Shown piece by piece: positions 36,434 through 45,104 of a stretch of 64,000 nt of DNA. This DNA comes from Pseudalkalibacillus decolorationis (GTDB lineage Bacteria; Bacillota; Bacilli; Bacillales; Fictibacillaceae). How positions within the stretch are numbered: position 1 is the stretch's first letter; every line of letters begins with the position of its first letter. Below the pieces are notes generated by a model. It saw only the letters and a program-made list of their open reading frames with translations. It did no database searches and was not told the DNA's origin. The DNA is taken from NCBI RefSeq assembly GCF_024609785.1, contig NZ_JANHJQ010000010.1, positions 62,001 to 126,000 of the forward strand. Direction: 5' to 3'. A program made the position numbers and the translations under genes.

Positions 36434-37672
36434 TTAGTTTGTGTATTTTTTAAAGATAAGTGCTACATTGTGTCCACCGAAACCTAATGAGTTACTCATA
36501 ACCGTGTTTACTTCTGATTTACGAGCTTCATTCGGAATATAATCGAGATCACATTCAGGATCAGGAGTTTCATAATTGATGGTTGGCGGCATGATGTTAT
36601 CCTGGATAGCTTTAATTGAAAATACGGCCTCTATTCCACCTGCTGCCCCTAATAGATGACCGGTCATTGATTTCGTTGAGCTGATCGCAACTTTTTTGGC
36701 ATGGTCACCAAATACCGTTTTGATTGCCATCGTTTCATACTTATCATTGTAATCCGTACTCGTACCATGTGCATTAATATAATCTACGTTTTCAGGACTG
36801 ATTCCAGCATCTTTCAATGCAATATCCATTGCACGTACCCCACCTTCACCACCAGGTGCTGGTTGAGTGATATGATGAGCGTCACCTGTTGCTCCATAAC
36901 CTGAGATTTCAGCATAAATCTTAGCTCCACGCTTTTGTGCCGATTCAAGTGATTCCAGAATCAAAATCCCTGCACCTTCACCCATTACGAAGCCATCACG
37001 GTTTGCATCAAACGGTCGGCTTGCTGAACGTGGATCCGGATTCGTTGATAGAGCTTTTGCAGATGAAAACCCAGCAAGTGCCATACTTGTAATAGGGGCT
37101 TCACTTCCTCCAGTCACCATAACATCCGCATCTCCACGTTGGATTGCTTTGAACGCGTCACCAATCGAATTTGCTCCGGAAGCACATGCTGTTACTGTAC
37201 AAGAATTAATTCCTTTTGCCCCAAGAACGATTGAAACTTGCCCTGATGCCATGTCTGGAATCATCATTGGTACGAAAAACGGGCTGACTCTCCGATGTCC
37301 TTTTTCCATAAACACTTTAAATTGTTGTTCATAGGTTTCCATTCCACCGATACCTGATCCAATCCAGACACCAACTCTTGGTGCAAGTTCTTCAGTAATG
37401 GTTAGATCAGCATCCTTCACAGCCATTAGTGAAGCAGCAATTGCAAACTGTGAAAATCGATCCATTTTTCTTGCTTCTTTTCTGTCCACATATTGTTCAG
37501 GATCGAACTCACTCGCTTCACCTGCTACTTTAGCTGGGAATTGTTCTTTATCGCGGCGGGTTAATTCTCCGATTCCGGATTTGCCTTCAATAATATTTTT
37601 CCAGGTTGTCTCAACATCGTTTCCAAGCGGCGATATTGTGCCGAGTCCTGTAATCACAACTCGTCTACTCAT
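36434..37672 (-). CDS. fabF: 3-oxoacyl-ACP synthase II (FabF)
   Basis: Condensing enzyme that elongates acyl-ACP, 412 residues. The Cys-His-His triad is visible: Cys in [13 protein letters not shown] (near 164), His in [13 protein letters not shown] (near 303), His in [12 protein letters not shown] (near 340). It lies 22 bases after fabH and shares its promoter, so FapR control is expected. Confidence 0.96.
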   Translation of the reverse strand: MSRRVVITGLGTISPLGNDVETTWKNIIEGKSGIGELTRRDKEQFPAKVAGEASEFDPEQYVDRKEARKMDRFSQFAIAASLMAVKDADLTITEELAPRVGVWIGSGIGGMETYEQQFKVFMEKGHRRVSPFFVPMMIPDMASGQVSIVLGAKGINSCTVTACASGANSIGDAFKAIQRGDADVMVTGGSEAPITSMALAGFSSAKALSTNPDPRSASRPFDANRDGFVMGEGAGILILESLESAQKRGAKIYAEISGYGATGDAHHITQPAPGGEGGVRAMDIALKDAGISPENVDYINAHGTSTDYNDKYETMAIKTVFGDHAKKVAISSTKSMTGHLLGAAGGIEAVFSIKAIQDNIMPPTINYETPDPECDLDYIPNEARKSEVNTVMSNSLGFGGHNVALIFKKYTN

Positions 37673-37694
37673 GTATTGTCCAGCTCCTTACAAA

Positions 37695-38630
37695 CTATTT
37701 TCCCCATTTAATTGCAACTGAACCCCAGGTCAGACCTCCACCAAAACCAACGAGGACAATTACATCATCTTCTTTTATTTTACCATCTTTAACTGATTCC
37801 ACCAATGCAATTGGTATCGATGATGAAGAAGTATTTCCAAACCTATGAATGGTACGGGCCATTTTTTCAGGAGGAAGTCCTAGGCGTTCCCTTGCGGCTT
37901 CCATAATTCGAATATTTGCTTGATGCGGGATAAGAAAATCCACATCTTCTTTAACGAGCCCAGCCTTCTCCACTACCTTAAGAGAGGATTCTGGCATTTT
38001 TCTGACCGCAAACTTGAAAACTTCTCGTCCATTCATATAAAGGAGTGGTCCATCTTGGAAGAGATGTTTTGCACCTGATCCGTCAGAACCCATATCGAAG
38101 GAGAGAATCCCTCTTCCTTCAGATACAGGAGAAATAATTGCTGCTCCAGCACCGTCTCCAAACAATACCGCCGTATTACGGTCTTCCCAATTGGTTATCT
38201 TAGAAAGCTTTTCAACTCCGATTACGAGAATATTTTGATAGGCTCCTGTTTCAATATACTGTTTTGCAGTTATCATCCCATAAATAAAGCCTGCACATGC
38301 AGCACTAACATCCATAGCTACAGCATTTTTCGCGCCAAGCCGTTCTTGGATTAAGCATGCTACAGATGGAAATCCATGATCACCTGTTACCGTTGCTACA
38401 ATTATGAAATCTAACTCTTCCGCAGCAATCTCTGCATCCTTTAGAGCATTGTCAGCGGCCAGTTCGGCCATATGAGACGTATCCATTTCTTTATCAGCAA
38501 TTCTTCTTTCTTCTATACCTGTACGTGTACGAATCCATTCATCAGAAGTATCAACTATCTTTTCAAGGTCTGCATTGGTCATCACACGGTCCGGGACATA
38601 TCTGCCAATACCGATTACACCTGCATTCAT
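37695..38630 (-). CDS. fabH: 3-oxoacyl-ACP synthase III (FabH)
   Basis: Starts fatty-acid synthesis by condensing acyl-CoA with malonyl-ACP, 311 residues. Catalytic Cys is in [14 protein letters not shown] (near 112), with His in [11 protein letters not shown] and Asn in [11 protein letters not shown]. In Bacillus, FabH accepts branched-chain acyl-CoA primers. It is first in fabH-fabF, with a FapR-like operator 41 bases upstream of the start. It corresponds by position to fabHA of B. subtilis. Confidence 0.96.
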   Translation of the reverse strand: MNAGVIGIGRYVPDRVMTNADLEKIVDTSDEWIRTRTGIEERRIADKEMDTSHMAELAADNALKDAEIAAEELDFIIVATVTGDHGFPSVACLIQERLGAKNAVAMDVSAACAGFIYGMITAKQYIETGAYQNILVIGVEKLSKITNWEDRNTAVLFGDGAGAAIISPVSEGRGILSFDMGSDGSGAKHLFQDGPLLYMNGREVFKFAVRKMPESSLKVVEKAGLVKEDVDFLIPHQANIRIMEAARERLGLPPEKMARTIHRFGNTSSSSIPIALVESVKDGKIKEDDVIVLVGFGGGLTWGSVAIKWGK

Positions 38631-38670
38631 TCCATTACCCCTTTTTGTATGACATTCTTAGTATCTTATA

Positions 38671-38687
38671 TTATGAGTTGGTACTAA
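38671..38687 (-). promoter_or_regulatory. FapR-type operator of fabH-fabF
   Basis: The minus strand reads TTAGTACCAACTCATAA, which fits the FapR consensus TTAGTACCnnnTnnTAA. It overlaps a promoter with -35 TTGAAT and -10 CATAAT spaced 17 bases. FapR represses fatty-acid genes until malonyl-CoA releases it; this is known from B. subtilis. The fapR gene itself is not in the window. Confidence 0.8.
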
Positions 38688-38704
38688 TTCTAATTCAAAA
38701 AAAC

Positions 38705-38795
38705 GAAATTGTCCAGCAAAGAAAACTCGGCGATTACCTTAGTTATACTTATACTTATACTTGTAATACAAGTGCTGGAGATTTATACATAAACG
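38705..38795 (+). repeat. Degenerate B/C-type repeat remnant
   Basis: It contains AAAGAAAACTcGGCGATtaCCTTAGTTataCTTATaCTTAT and AGTGCTGGAGATT, blocks shared in the same order with the copies at 56306 and 58798. It carries a local repeat of TATACT. It lies upstream of fabH in the comZ-fabH gap. Confidence 0.5.
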
Positions 38796-38799
38796 CGCA

Positions 38800-38842
38800 A
38801 AAAAGACCTGAGCAGAATTTTAACCATCTACTCAAGTCTTTC
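38800..38842 (-). terminator. Terminator after comZ
   Basis: AAAGACTTGAGTAGA pairs with TCTGCTCAGGTCTTT, followed by TTTTT on the minus strand. Confidence 0.82.
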
Positions 38843-38863
38843 GATTATAAGTATAAGTGCATT

Positions 38864-39052
38864 CTACTCATTTTCTGATGCTTCTGATTTTCCTAACTCA
38901 TATGCGTCGTTCATCACATTCATTAACAAATTTAACATTGGTTGAATGTCTTCCATCGTTAACTCAATGCCTTTTTGTTCAATCATTTGTTTCGCTTCAG
39001 GCAAATGCATCATCGCAATTTGCATAAATCTCATATTTCTCTCCTGATCCAT
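38864..39052 (-). CDS. comZ: Competence regulator ComZ
   Basis: A 62-residue helical protein that in B. subtilis negatively affects the comG operon. The pattern MRFMQIAMMHLPEAKQMIEQ and ELTMEDIQPMLNLL ... AYELGKSEA aligns well with B. subtilis ComZ as I remember it. GGGGGGAAGAG precedes the ATG. It follows med by 63 bases, as in B. subtilis, and is followed by a terminator. Confidence 0.87.
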   Translation of the reverse strand: MDQERNMRFMQIAMMHLPEAKQMIEQKGIELTMEDIQPMLNLLMNVMNDAYELGKSEASENE

Positions 39053-39115
39053 AACTCTTCCCCCCTTAATTAAATTTCGCCGTTAATCATTCCGTTGCCT
39101 TTTAAATTTCCATTT

Positions 39116-40069
39116 TCATGGTGCTGGAAGTTTGCCAGTCTCCTTATAAACAGAAACAGCCTTATTTAATTTCTTTTGCAATTTCTTAGGAACCTCATCA
39201 CTGAATGGTGCTAATGAGATCACACCATCTTGAAAATCATAGTGACGATTACCAGATTTCAGTTCTCCATTATCGAACTGTTTTGCAATTTTCACATACA
39301 AGAGATCGACATGCTGTACTGTACTTGTCAAAACGGTCTGTTTACCAAGATCGGTCATATTCGAGACAAAGCCTATCGCATAGTCCCCTTGATCCTTTAC
39401 TTCTTTAATAACAGGGATCGTATAGCCATCACCTGCTGGGTAGTAAACATCTACTCCCATCTTCTCCATTTTCCGCAAAATATCAATAGCTTTTTCCGTG
39501 TTACTCCAACTATTAACAAATTGTACAGATGCTACTGCGTTTGGATTGTAAACATTTACACCTTCTTGAAAACCTGTTACCTCAGGTTGCCACGGAAATG
39601 CCGCAATCATGCCAACTTGTCCACTTTCAGACATCGCTCCTGCTAACACACCAGCAAAATATCCCATCGCATATGAATCAAAGTGAACACTCGTAATCCC
39701 ATCACCGCTTACTATTCCATTAAAGCTCACAAAATGAAGATTAGGAAAATCTGCTTTAATTTCTTGAAAAATGGGTGCGTAAATTTGCCCATGTCCGAAG
39801 ACAAGGTTCACCCCATCTTTTTTAAATTGATGAACGGCTTCTAGAACTTGCTCCTTAGACTTGATTTCTTCTCGATAAAAGACCTCTGTCTCAAATTGAT
39901 CTTTCACTTGAAGCAAACCTTTATACCCTTTTGTCCCCCAACCCTGGTCATTGATTGTATCTTCAATCAACAATCCAGTACCCTTTAATTGTCCTTTACC
40001 GAGTGCTTCTTGACAACCAGTGAGTGCAAAAACCAATAGTGCAATTAGGAACGGCTTCAATATTTTCAT
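39116..40069 (-). CDS. med: ComK-activating lipoprotein Med
   Basis: BMP-family substrate-binding-like lipoprotein of 317 residues; in B. subtilis Med raises comK expression. The start at 40069 has AAGGAGGT 4 bases upstream and gives a signal with lipobox LTGC (MKILKPFLIALLVFALTGC). Motifs include DTINDQGWGTKGYKGLL, NLVFGHGQIYA, IAAFPWQPEVTGF and VYYPAGDGYTIPV. The same family includes the nucleoside-binding Bmp/TmpC proteins, so a ligand-binding role is possible. Confidence 0.9.
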   Translation of the reverse strand: MKILKPFLIALLVFALTGCQEALGKGQLKGTGLLIEDTINDQGWGTKGYKGLLQVKDQFETEVFYREEIKSKEQVLEAVHQFKKDGVNLVFGHGQIYAPIFQEIKADFPNLHFVSFNGIVSGDGITSVHFDSYAMGYFAGVLAGAMSESGQVGMIAAFPWQPEVTGFQEGVNVYNPNAVASVQFVNSWSNTEKAIDILRKMEKMGVDVYYPAGDGYTIPVIKEVKDQGDYAIGFVSNMTDLGKQTVLTSTVQHVDLLYVKIAKQFDNGELKSGNRHYDFQDGVISLAPFSDEVPKKLQKKLNKAVSVYKETGKLPAP

Positions 40070-40174
40070 CCGTACCTCCTTCAACAGGCAAGCTACAACT
40101 AGTATAAACGATATCCATTTTATATCAAAAAAACGATAAAATCCAACTTATTTTTTATAAGTTATCTTGATCCT

Positions 40175-40951
40175 TTATTTTTGACGTTTAGAATGGTTTA
40201 ATAATTCTTTATATTTATCACTATCCACAATATAGGTAGCCGTAACAGCTTCCTTACCTGGCACTGGTACAACACCCGTAACATCACTAGCGTTTCCAGC
40301 AGTAATTAATAGCTTAAGCAAATCTTTCACATTTAAGCTTGAGTTTTGATTAAATTCTCGATTACGTTTGTAAACTCCTGCTTGTTCCGATTGATCAATT
40401 TTCCCATAGTTGATTTCTAATGGATGTTCAAGTCCTTCGATTGAAGGTACTCGAACAATCAAATAATTGGATCCATTAGCATTCATATGCTCGGTTAAAA
40501 GGTTTTCTTCTGTCATCAAAACCTCCCCGAAAAGACTTGCCGGGTTCGCCTTTGTAGTGTCGGTGATCCTCTTGTGGCTCATTCCATATACTTCGATTGT
40601 ACTTAAAAGAATAACCCTCGCATTATGGTGAACCGCATATGATGCAATCTTCTCACTATTTTTCCGATGCTTTGCAATCACCATTTTCAAGTCAGAAAGT
40701 CGATTAGAACTTGGATAGGTTTGCGCGAAATGATAAACAACATCAACTGGCTCCATTGTACTCCAATTTACCTTTTCAATTGGTTTTGGGATGAAGTGAA
40801 ACAATGCATTACGACCAATCCAATCAATTCGTTCATTATGTTTATCCTTTGGAGTATCTATTCCATATACATCAATCCCTAATTCTAATAATTCATTACA
40901 TAAAGCATACCCGACTTCACCTGCAACTCCTGTAATCAATACTTTTTTCAT
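40175..40951 (-). CDS. yjaV: NAD-dependent epimerase/dehydratase-like protein YjaV
   Basis: Rossmann-fold protein of 258 residues. ITGVAGEVGYALCNEL is the NAD-binding glycine motif (GxxGxxG), followed by GIDTP. The usual catalytic YxxxK is not in a clear place (SLFGEVLMTEENLL aligns there), so enzymatic activity is uncertain. By position it corresponds to yjaV, just upstream of med. Confidence 0.75.
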   Translation of the reverse strand: MKKVLITGVAGEVGYALCNELLELGIDVYGIDTPKDKHNERIDWIGRNALFHFIPKPIEKVNWSTMEPVDVVYHFAQTYPSSNRLSDLKMVIAKHRKNSEKIASYAVHHNARVILLSTIEVYGMSHKRITDTTKANPASLFGEVLMTEENLLTEHMNANGSNYLIVRVPSIEGLEHPLEINYGKIDQSEQAGVYKRNREFNQNSSLNVKDLLKLLITAGNASDVTGVVPVPGKEAVTATYIVDSDKYKELLNHSKRQK

Positions 40952-41041
40952 AATACAGGGCCCTCCAATATGATAGTAAACTTTATACTATTCTATTTTC
41001 CAAATAGAAATTCTGAACAAAAACATTTTTCTTAAAACTAG

Positions 41042-41081
41042 GTAAAGGCCGAACCATATTATGGATCGACCTGCCTTTTCT
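41042..41081 (-). terminator. Terminator after yjaU
   Basis: On the minus strand AGGCaGGTCGATCCAT pairs imperfectly with ATGGTTCGGCCTTT. Confidence 0.55.
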
Positions 41082-41090
41082 ATTTTCGTT

Positions 41091-41834
41091 TTATAATATC
41101 TTTTCGTATTGTTGATAAAAGGACTTCAGTTTGTTCGCAAAATCAATCCTTCTTCCTGGTAGTTGTAACGTCAACGAGATTGGTAAACCAAGTTGCTCAC
41201 GATATTTTTCATATTCTCTGCTGTGATGTTGGAACAAATAGGGTGTGCCCTGCGTGTAGTGCCAAATTTTCACAGGGATTGAGGATTGATATTGTTCAAA
41301 TCCCTTATCCTCAAGAAGCAGCTGATCAACTTCATCCTCGTTCATTCCATATGCCTGACGGACCTCTCTATGAAACTGCTTATAAAATAGCTTTTGCTCT
41401 TTAACGGCTTCTGCATGGACCTTTAAGCTGAAGCATGGATTTAAGAAGGCAACGGATCTTGTTAAAGATTCATATCTGTCTATCCAACGAAGTGCAGTAA
41501 GAGCGCCCATTCCTTCGCTGAAAAGATGAATTTTAGGGTTGACTATTTCTTGTTTTATAATCGAATGGTACATCCGATGTAATAAATCAAGGCTTTTTGG
41601 ATTCCCCCAATTACGTCCAAATAAATTTGAATAAAAAACCGTATAGCCCAATTCCGTTAAACTACCAATAAACATTGATCGTTCGGGATGCTGTATCCAG
41701 AAACTTGTCGTGTCTGTCACATAATGGTTTACATCACCGATGATCAAAACGGCAAAGCCATTCGGTTTTTCAGGTAGATGAATAATCCCTTTTTCATTAT
41801 TTATTTCAAACATTCGGTAGGACACTTTACTCAT
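41091..41834 (-). CDS. yjaU: Alpha/beta-hydrolase-like protein YjaU
   Basis: A protein of about 247 residues with a hydrolase-like order: FAVLIIGDVNHY, then the elbow region HLFSEGMGALTALRW, where the GxSxG serine is replaced (FSEGMG). It may be catalytically degenerate. The ATG at 41834 is chosen; an in-frame GTG lies three codons earlier. Its position matches yjaU of B. subtilis. Function unknown. Confidence 0.7.
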   Translation of the reverse strand: MSKVSYRMFEINNEKGIIHLPEKPNGFAVLIIGDVNHYVTDTTSFWIQHPERSMFIGSLTELGYTVFYSNLFGRNWGNPKSLDLLHRMYHSIIKQEIVNPKIHLFSEGMGALTALRWIDRYESLTRSVAFLNPCFSLKVHAEAVKEQKLFYKQFHREVRQAYGMNEDEVDQLLLEDKGFEQYQSSIPVKIWHYTQGTPYLFQHHSREYEKYREQLGLPISLTLQLPGRRIDFANKLKSFYQQYEKIL

Positions 41835-42018
41835 ACTATTCACGCCTTAAAGGTTGACTCTAAGTTAATGTATGCAATAAATTCAAAATAGAGAGAGGAT
41901 ATCGCCCATTTATAGCGTTTAGGATATAAAATGAGGCACATTTTTAATGTTCTTTGCATGGAAGTTATGCTACAATATAAGCGGATAATTGTTAGATATC
42001 ATGAAGAGGTGAAAAAAT

Positions 42019-42201
42019 ATGCGTTATATTTGGACAATCATTTGGTCGCTCTTACTAACAAATATGGCATTTTATGTCTTAAGCTCTATGCAAGGTGGAG
42101 AATATCATTTCACAACGGCTTGTATCGTTGGACTTGTCTTTTCAGTATTCGTTTTCATCCTTGGCGAAGCAGGTATAAAAGATCCAGAAGCAACAAAATA
42201 A
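42019..42201 (+). CDS. yjzD: DUF2929 small membrane protein YjzD
   Basis: A 60-residue protein with two hydrophobic helices (MRYIWTIIWSLLLTNMAFYV; TACIVGLVFSVFVFILGEA). It is recognised as the YjzD/DUF2929 family by sequence and by position beside yjaU. GAGGTG lies 7 bases before the ATG. A longer overlapping frame (41931-42320) is a shadow. Confidence 0.82.
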   Translation: MRYIWTIIWSLLLTNMAFYVLSSMQGGEYHFTTACIVGLVFSVFVFILGEAGIKDPEATK

Positions 42202-42209
42202 ACGTTTAC

Positions 42210-42248
42210 GAAAAAGCTGGCCCGTTAAGATTCCGGGTCAGCTTTTTA
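42210..42248 (+). terminator. Terminator after yjzD
   Basis: AAAAAGCTGGCCCG pairs with CCGGGTCAGCTTTTT. Confidence 0.88.
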
Positions 42249-42284
42249 ACGCTTAAGAATGAAAAAAAGACATTTTCACAATCT

Positions 42285-42941
42285 TTATCCAGTTGCCCAC
42301 TTTCTCTCAACAAAGTTTAATAGCTTACTTAATGTTAAAGTTAAGACAAGATAAATTAGGGCAACTGTAATGTATGGTTCCCACACGCGATAATATTGGC
42401 CTTGCATTGCCCTTCCCCAATACATAAGTTCTGGAACGGCAATAATTGCGAGTAAAGAAGATTCCTTAATAAGGACAATAAATTCATTCCCAAGCGGTGG
42501 TATCATTCTTTTCACGGCTTGTGGCAAAATGACATGAAGCATCGATTCTGAATGATTCATACCCAAAGATCTAGCTGCCTCCATCTGTCCCTTATCAATT
42601 GATTGGATCCCAGCACGGAAGATTTCTGCAATATAAGCTGCTGCGTTTAAGGATAGAGAAGTAATCCCAGCAAAAATCGCATTCGTATCACCAATAATAA
42701 ACGGAACAGCACCAAAATGTATGAGTAATATTTGCACAAATAAAGGTGTTCCACGAAAAAAAGTAATATACCAATCGAGTGGAATATTGATCCACTTGTT
42801 TTTGGATAACTTTCCGATACCGATAAACAATCCCATAATAAGTCCAATTACAATACCAGCTAAGGATAAGCCGATCGTGAGTAAGGTCCCTTCTAAAAAT
42901 AAATAGGCATACTCCTTCACAATATCAAAGCGAAACTCCAT
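42285..42941 (-). CDS. Polar amino-acid ABC transporter permease
   Basis: HisM/GlnP-type membrane subunit of 218 residues with about five helices. The His/Glu/Gln permease signature (FFRGTPLFVQILL) and the EAA loop (MEAARSLGMNHSESMLHVILPQAVKRMIPP) are present. AAAGGAG precedes the ATG. It follows the binding-protein gene by 185 bases; the ATPase gene that normally completes the set is not adjacent. Confidence 0.92.
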   Translation of the reverse strand: MEFRFDIVKEYAYLFLEGTLLTIGLSLAGIVIGLIMGLFIGIGKLSKNKWINIPLDWYITFFRGTPLFVQILLIHFGAVPFIIGDTNAIFAGITSLSLNAAAYIAEIFRAGIQSIDKGQMEAARSLGMNHSESMLHVILPQAVKRMIPPLGNEFIVLIKESSLLAIIAVPELMYWGRAMQGQYYRVWEPYITVALIYLVLTLTLSKLLNFVERKWATG

Positions 42942-43004
42942 ATGTCATCTCCTTTTGTAACTCGTACAACCGCTTTTCTGTCTATGTACAACTTGAAAAC
43001 GAAG

Positions 43005-43060
43005 TTCCTAGAAAGAACCTCAAATAAATTCTACTTCTACTGAAACGAGGCTCTTTCTAG
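43005..43060 (-). terminator. Intercistronic hairpin, binding protein / permease
   Basis: CTAGAAAGAACCTC pairs with GAGGCTCTTTCTAG, a 14-bp stem with one mismatch and a long loop. It probably damps read-through into the permease gene, as at oppA-oppB. Confidence 0.7.
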
Positions 43061-43061
43061 A

Positions 43062-43078
43062 GGATGTTCAAAAAGTAT
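43062..43078 (+). repeat. Family A end fragment
   Basis: GGATGTTCAAAAAGTAT, the terminal motif of family A without a body, directly next to the hairpin at 43005. Confidence 0.4.
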
Positions 43079-43126
43079 CCAAGGGCTGATGTACCTTTCT
43101 ATTTCTTATTGTTTGATTCGAAAGGT

Positions 43127-43936
43127 TTACTTGTTCAATTGGGCTTTTAAAGCTTTCAAATCTGGCTCTTCTCCAAACCATTCCTTATATAATTTGGAAT
43201 ATGTTCCATCCTCGATGACTGCTTTTATGGCTTTATCAAAATCTTTTTTCAGCTCACTATCTTTCGGAAACATTAAACCATAAAACTCAGAATCGAAACT
43301 GTTAGGGTCTTTTATTGCTTTTAGCTTCTTATCGGGGTTGTTTTTGACATATTCGATGACAACCGTATTATCTGCCACAACCGCGTCTGCTCCACCTTTA
43401 ACAAGCTCCATAATAGCAAGAACATTGTTTTCAAACTTTTTAATATCTTCATGGTTCGTACCAAACAGGGTTTCTACAGCGGCTTGGCCAGTTGTTCCAT
43501 TCTGAACCGCTACGACCTTTCCTTTCAAATCTTCGGCTCCTTGTATATCACTACCCTCTGGAACAAGAATCATATTAGTAGACTCGAAATAAGGAACTGA
43601 AAAATCATACGTTTGCTTCCGATCCTCATTAATCGTTATCGCTGAAATACCAATATCTGCTCTTTCCCCTTGTATTTCCGCAAATAATGGGTCCCATCCG
43701 ATATTTTTCACTTCATAGTCGTACCCAGCTTCTTTCATTACCGTATCAATAAAATCAATGTCGAACCCGACTATCTGGTCACCGTCCATATACTCAAATG
43801 GAGCATAAGCTGCTTCGGTTATAACTTCTAACTTCTTCTTTCCATCACCGGTTGCACTTTCACTACATGCTACCAGTACCCCCATTAATGCAATCAAAAT
43901 AACAATAAATACCCCTTTAATTGACGCCTTGTTCAA
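43127..43936 (-). CDS. Amino-acid ABC transporter binding lipoprotein
   Basis: SBP_bac_3 family protein of 269 residues. The signal ends in lipobox LVAC (MGVLVACSES). The fold motifs EAAYAPFEYMDGDQIVGFDID, GERADIGISAITI and VAVQNGTTGQAAVETL are typical of basic or polar amino-acid receptors. The TTG at 43936 has GGGGGAG 7 bases upstream. The true substrate is not predictable; arginine/lysine or cystine receptors are the closest types. Confidence 0.9.
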   Translation of the reverse strand: MNKASIKGVFIVILIALMGVLVACSESATGDGKKKLEVITEAAYAPFEYMDGDQIVGFDIDFIDTVMKEAGYDYEVKNIGWDPLFAEIQGERADIGISAITINEDRKQTYDFSVPYFESTNMILVPEGSDIQGAEDLKGKVVAVQNGTTGQAAVETLFGTNHEDIKKFENNVLAIMELVKGGADAVVADNTVVIEYVKNNPDKKLKAIKDPNSFDSEFYGLMFPKDSELKKDFDKAIKAVIEDGTYSKLYKEWFGEEPDLKALKAQLNK

Positions 43937-44240
43937 TTTTCATCTCCCCCTCATTTGCATTTGTTCGCAACATCTGCAGACTTACATTCTCTTATTATGA
44001 GGAGTTTTGATTATGTAGAAGACAAATAAGAGTAATCTAAGAAACACTTAATAGTATACGGGCCCCTTTCCGTTTTCTAAATTTTCTTAATATTGTCTCA
44101 TTATTATATTAATCGTAAATTACTTTGACTTCAAGTTACTTTTTTTAAAAAAATAGCTAAGACACATGAACTAAAAGCAAAAAGCCGACCCATATTCATA
44201 ATGAGCCGACCCACACTTTCGCTTAAAATATAATAATGAC
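43937..44240. other. AT-rich intergenic region
   Basis: The region should hold the promoter of the binding-protein gene. A near-perfect direct repeat of GAGCCGACCC / AAGCCGACCC lies at its yjzC end, possibly a decayed terminator. Nothing else was recognised. Confidence 0.4.
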
Positions 44241-44420
44241 TTAAGGCTTCCGCTTGTATGTCCACTTACGATTATGATTACTCGTTTCGGGAAATTCATC
44301 TCCTGCATGCATTTTTAATTCCTTAGGGTTATTCACTGTACTTCCCGTCTCACCAATTTCAACATAAACACCGTTGTTCGGAGCTTTTTGGCCAGGGGTA
44401 AATTGCCTGTTTTGACCCAT
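44241..44420 (-). CDS. yjzC: YjzC family protein
   Basis: A 59-residue protein matching the YjzC family: MGQNRQFTPGQKAPNNGVYV begins it and ETSNHNRKWTYKRKP ends it. GAAGGAGG 7 bases before the ATG at 44420 decides the start. Function unknown. In B. subtilis it is next to yjzD; here the amino-acid transporter genes lie between. Confidence 0.88.
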   Translation of the reverse strand: MGQNRQFTPGQKAPNNGVYVEIGETGSTVNNPKELKMHAGDEFPETSNHNRKWTYKRKP

Positions 44421-44521
44421 TCGATTTCCTCCTTCAATCATTTTCAGTATCCGATATTAGGTTTTCCAGCACAGTCAAAAATATGAATTACAGACAGCAA
44501 ACTTTTATACTTATACGTGCA

Positions 44522-44547
44522 AAAAAGCCACCTTCATGGTGACTTTC
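44522..44547 (-). terminator. Terminator downstream of 44568-44945
   Basis: AGTCACC pairs with GGTGGCT, followed by TTTTTT on the minus strand. Confidence 0.8.
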
Positions 44548-44567
44548 AATCATAGATTATCTTCTTT

Positions 44568-44945
44568 TTAATATGGGACAAGTGATAGTGCTGTCAGAAA
44601 TGCGAGTGGTAAGATCAGTCGGCGAAAACCAAATCCAGGTCTTGGGTAAGGATATGGATAACCATAACCGTAGCCATAATATTGTCTTTGCTGATTCATC
44701 GTATATGATGAGTCATTTTGCTTACCCTTTAGAGAATTGTGTTGTTGCGTCGGATTTGGCTGTTGTGTATAAGATACCTCAACGATTAAGTATATATTTT
44801 GCTTATCTACATGCTCTAGATAACCTTCGTAAACGTTCCCATCCATCATTTGACAATTAACATGCTTATGAAGATGCTTCTTACAATGCTTTTGCAATTG
44901 TTGGTTATGTGCATTATAAGCCTGCATAAACTTACGGTAAGACAC
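44568..44945 (-). CDS. Unknown protein with Lsm-like part and YGYGYPYPYP tract
   Basis: A 125-residue protein. The N-terminal 55 residues (CKKHLHKHVNCQMMDGNVYEGYLEHVDKQNIYLIV) look like a small beta-barrel of LSm/RNA-binding type. A Gln/Asn-rich linker follows, then a Tyr-Gly-Pro repeat (YYGYGYGYPYPYP) and a hydrophobic C-terminus (LILPLAFLTALSLVPY). Such Tyr/Pro/Gly-rich ends are common in Bacillus spore-surface proteins, so a spore role is possible. Not recognised as a named family. Confidence 0.6.
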   Translation of the reverse strand: MSYRKFMQAYNAHNQQLQKHCKKHLHKHVNCQMMDGNVYEGYLEHVDKQNIYLIVEVSYTQQPNPTQQHNSLKGKQNDSSYTMNQQRQYYGYGYGYPYPYPRPGFGFRRLILPLAFLTALSLVPY

Positions 44946-45104
44946 GCCCTTCCCCCCTCATACAATCATGATATTCAACCAGTATGAGAAATGTGTAAGG
45001 ACAAATTATTATCAATCATCAGGAAACGTGTTATATTAAATTCACTTTTTTTCTAAAACATATAATAATTAATCATGCTAATCTTTTAATGGAGGAATTC
45101 TTTA

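Noticed and set aside
37149-37721. Plus-strand frames within fabF and fabH
   Set aside because: Antisense shadows of two strongly recognised condensing enzymes.
41931-42320. 129-codon plus-strand frame covering yjzD
   Set aside because: It overlaps the recognised YjzD/DUF2929 gene in another frame, runs into the terminator at 42210, and its sequence is basic and low in structure.
44185-44222. Terminator downstream of yjzC
   Set aside because: The two GCCGACCC blocks are direct, not inverted, so no stem can form as written; it may be a decayed terminator.
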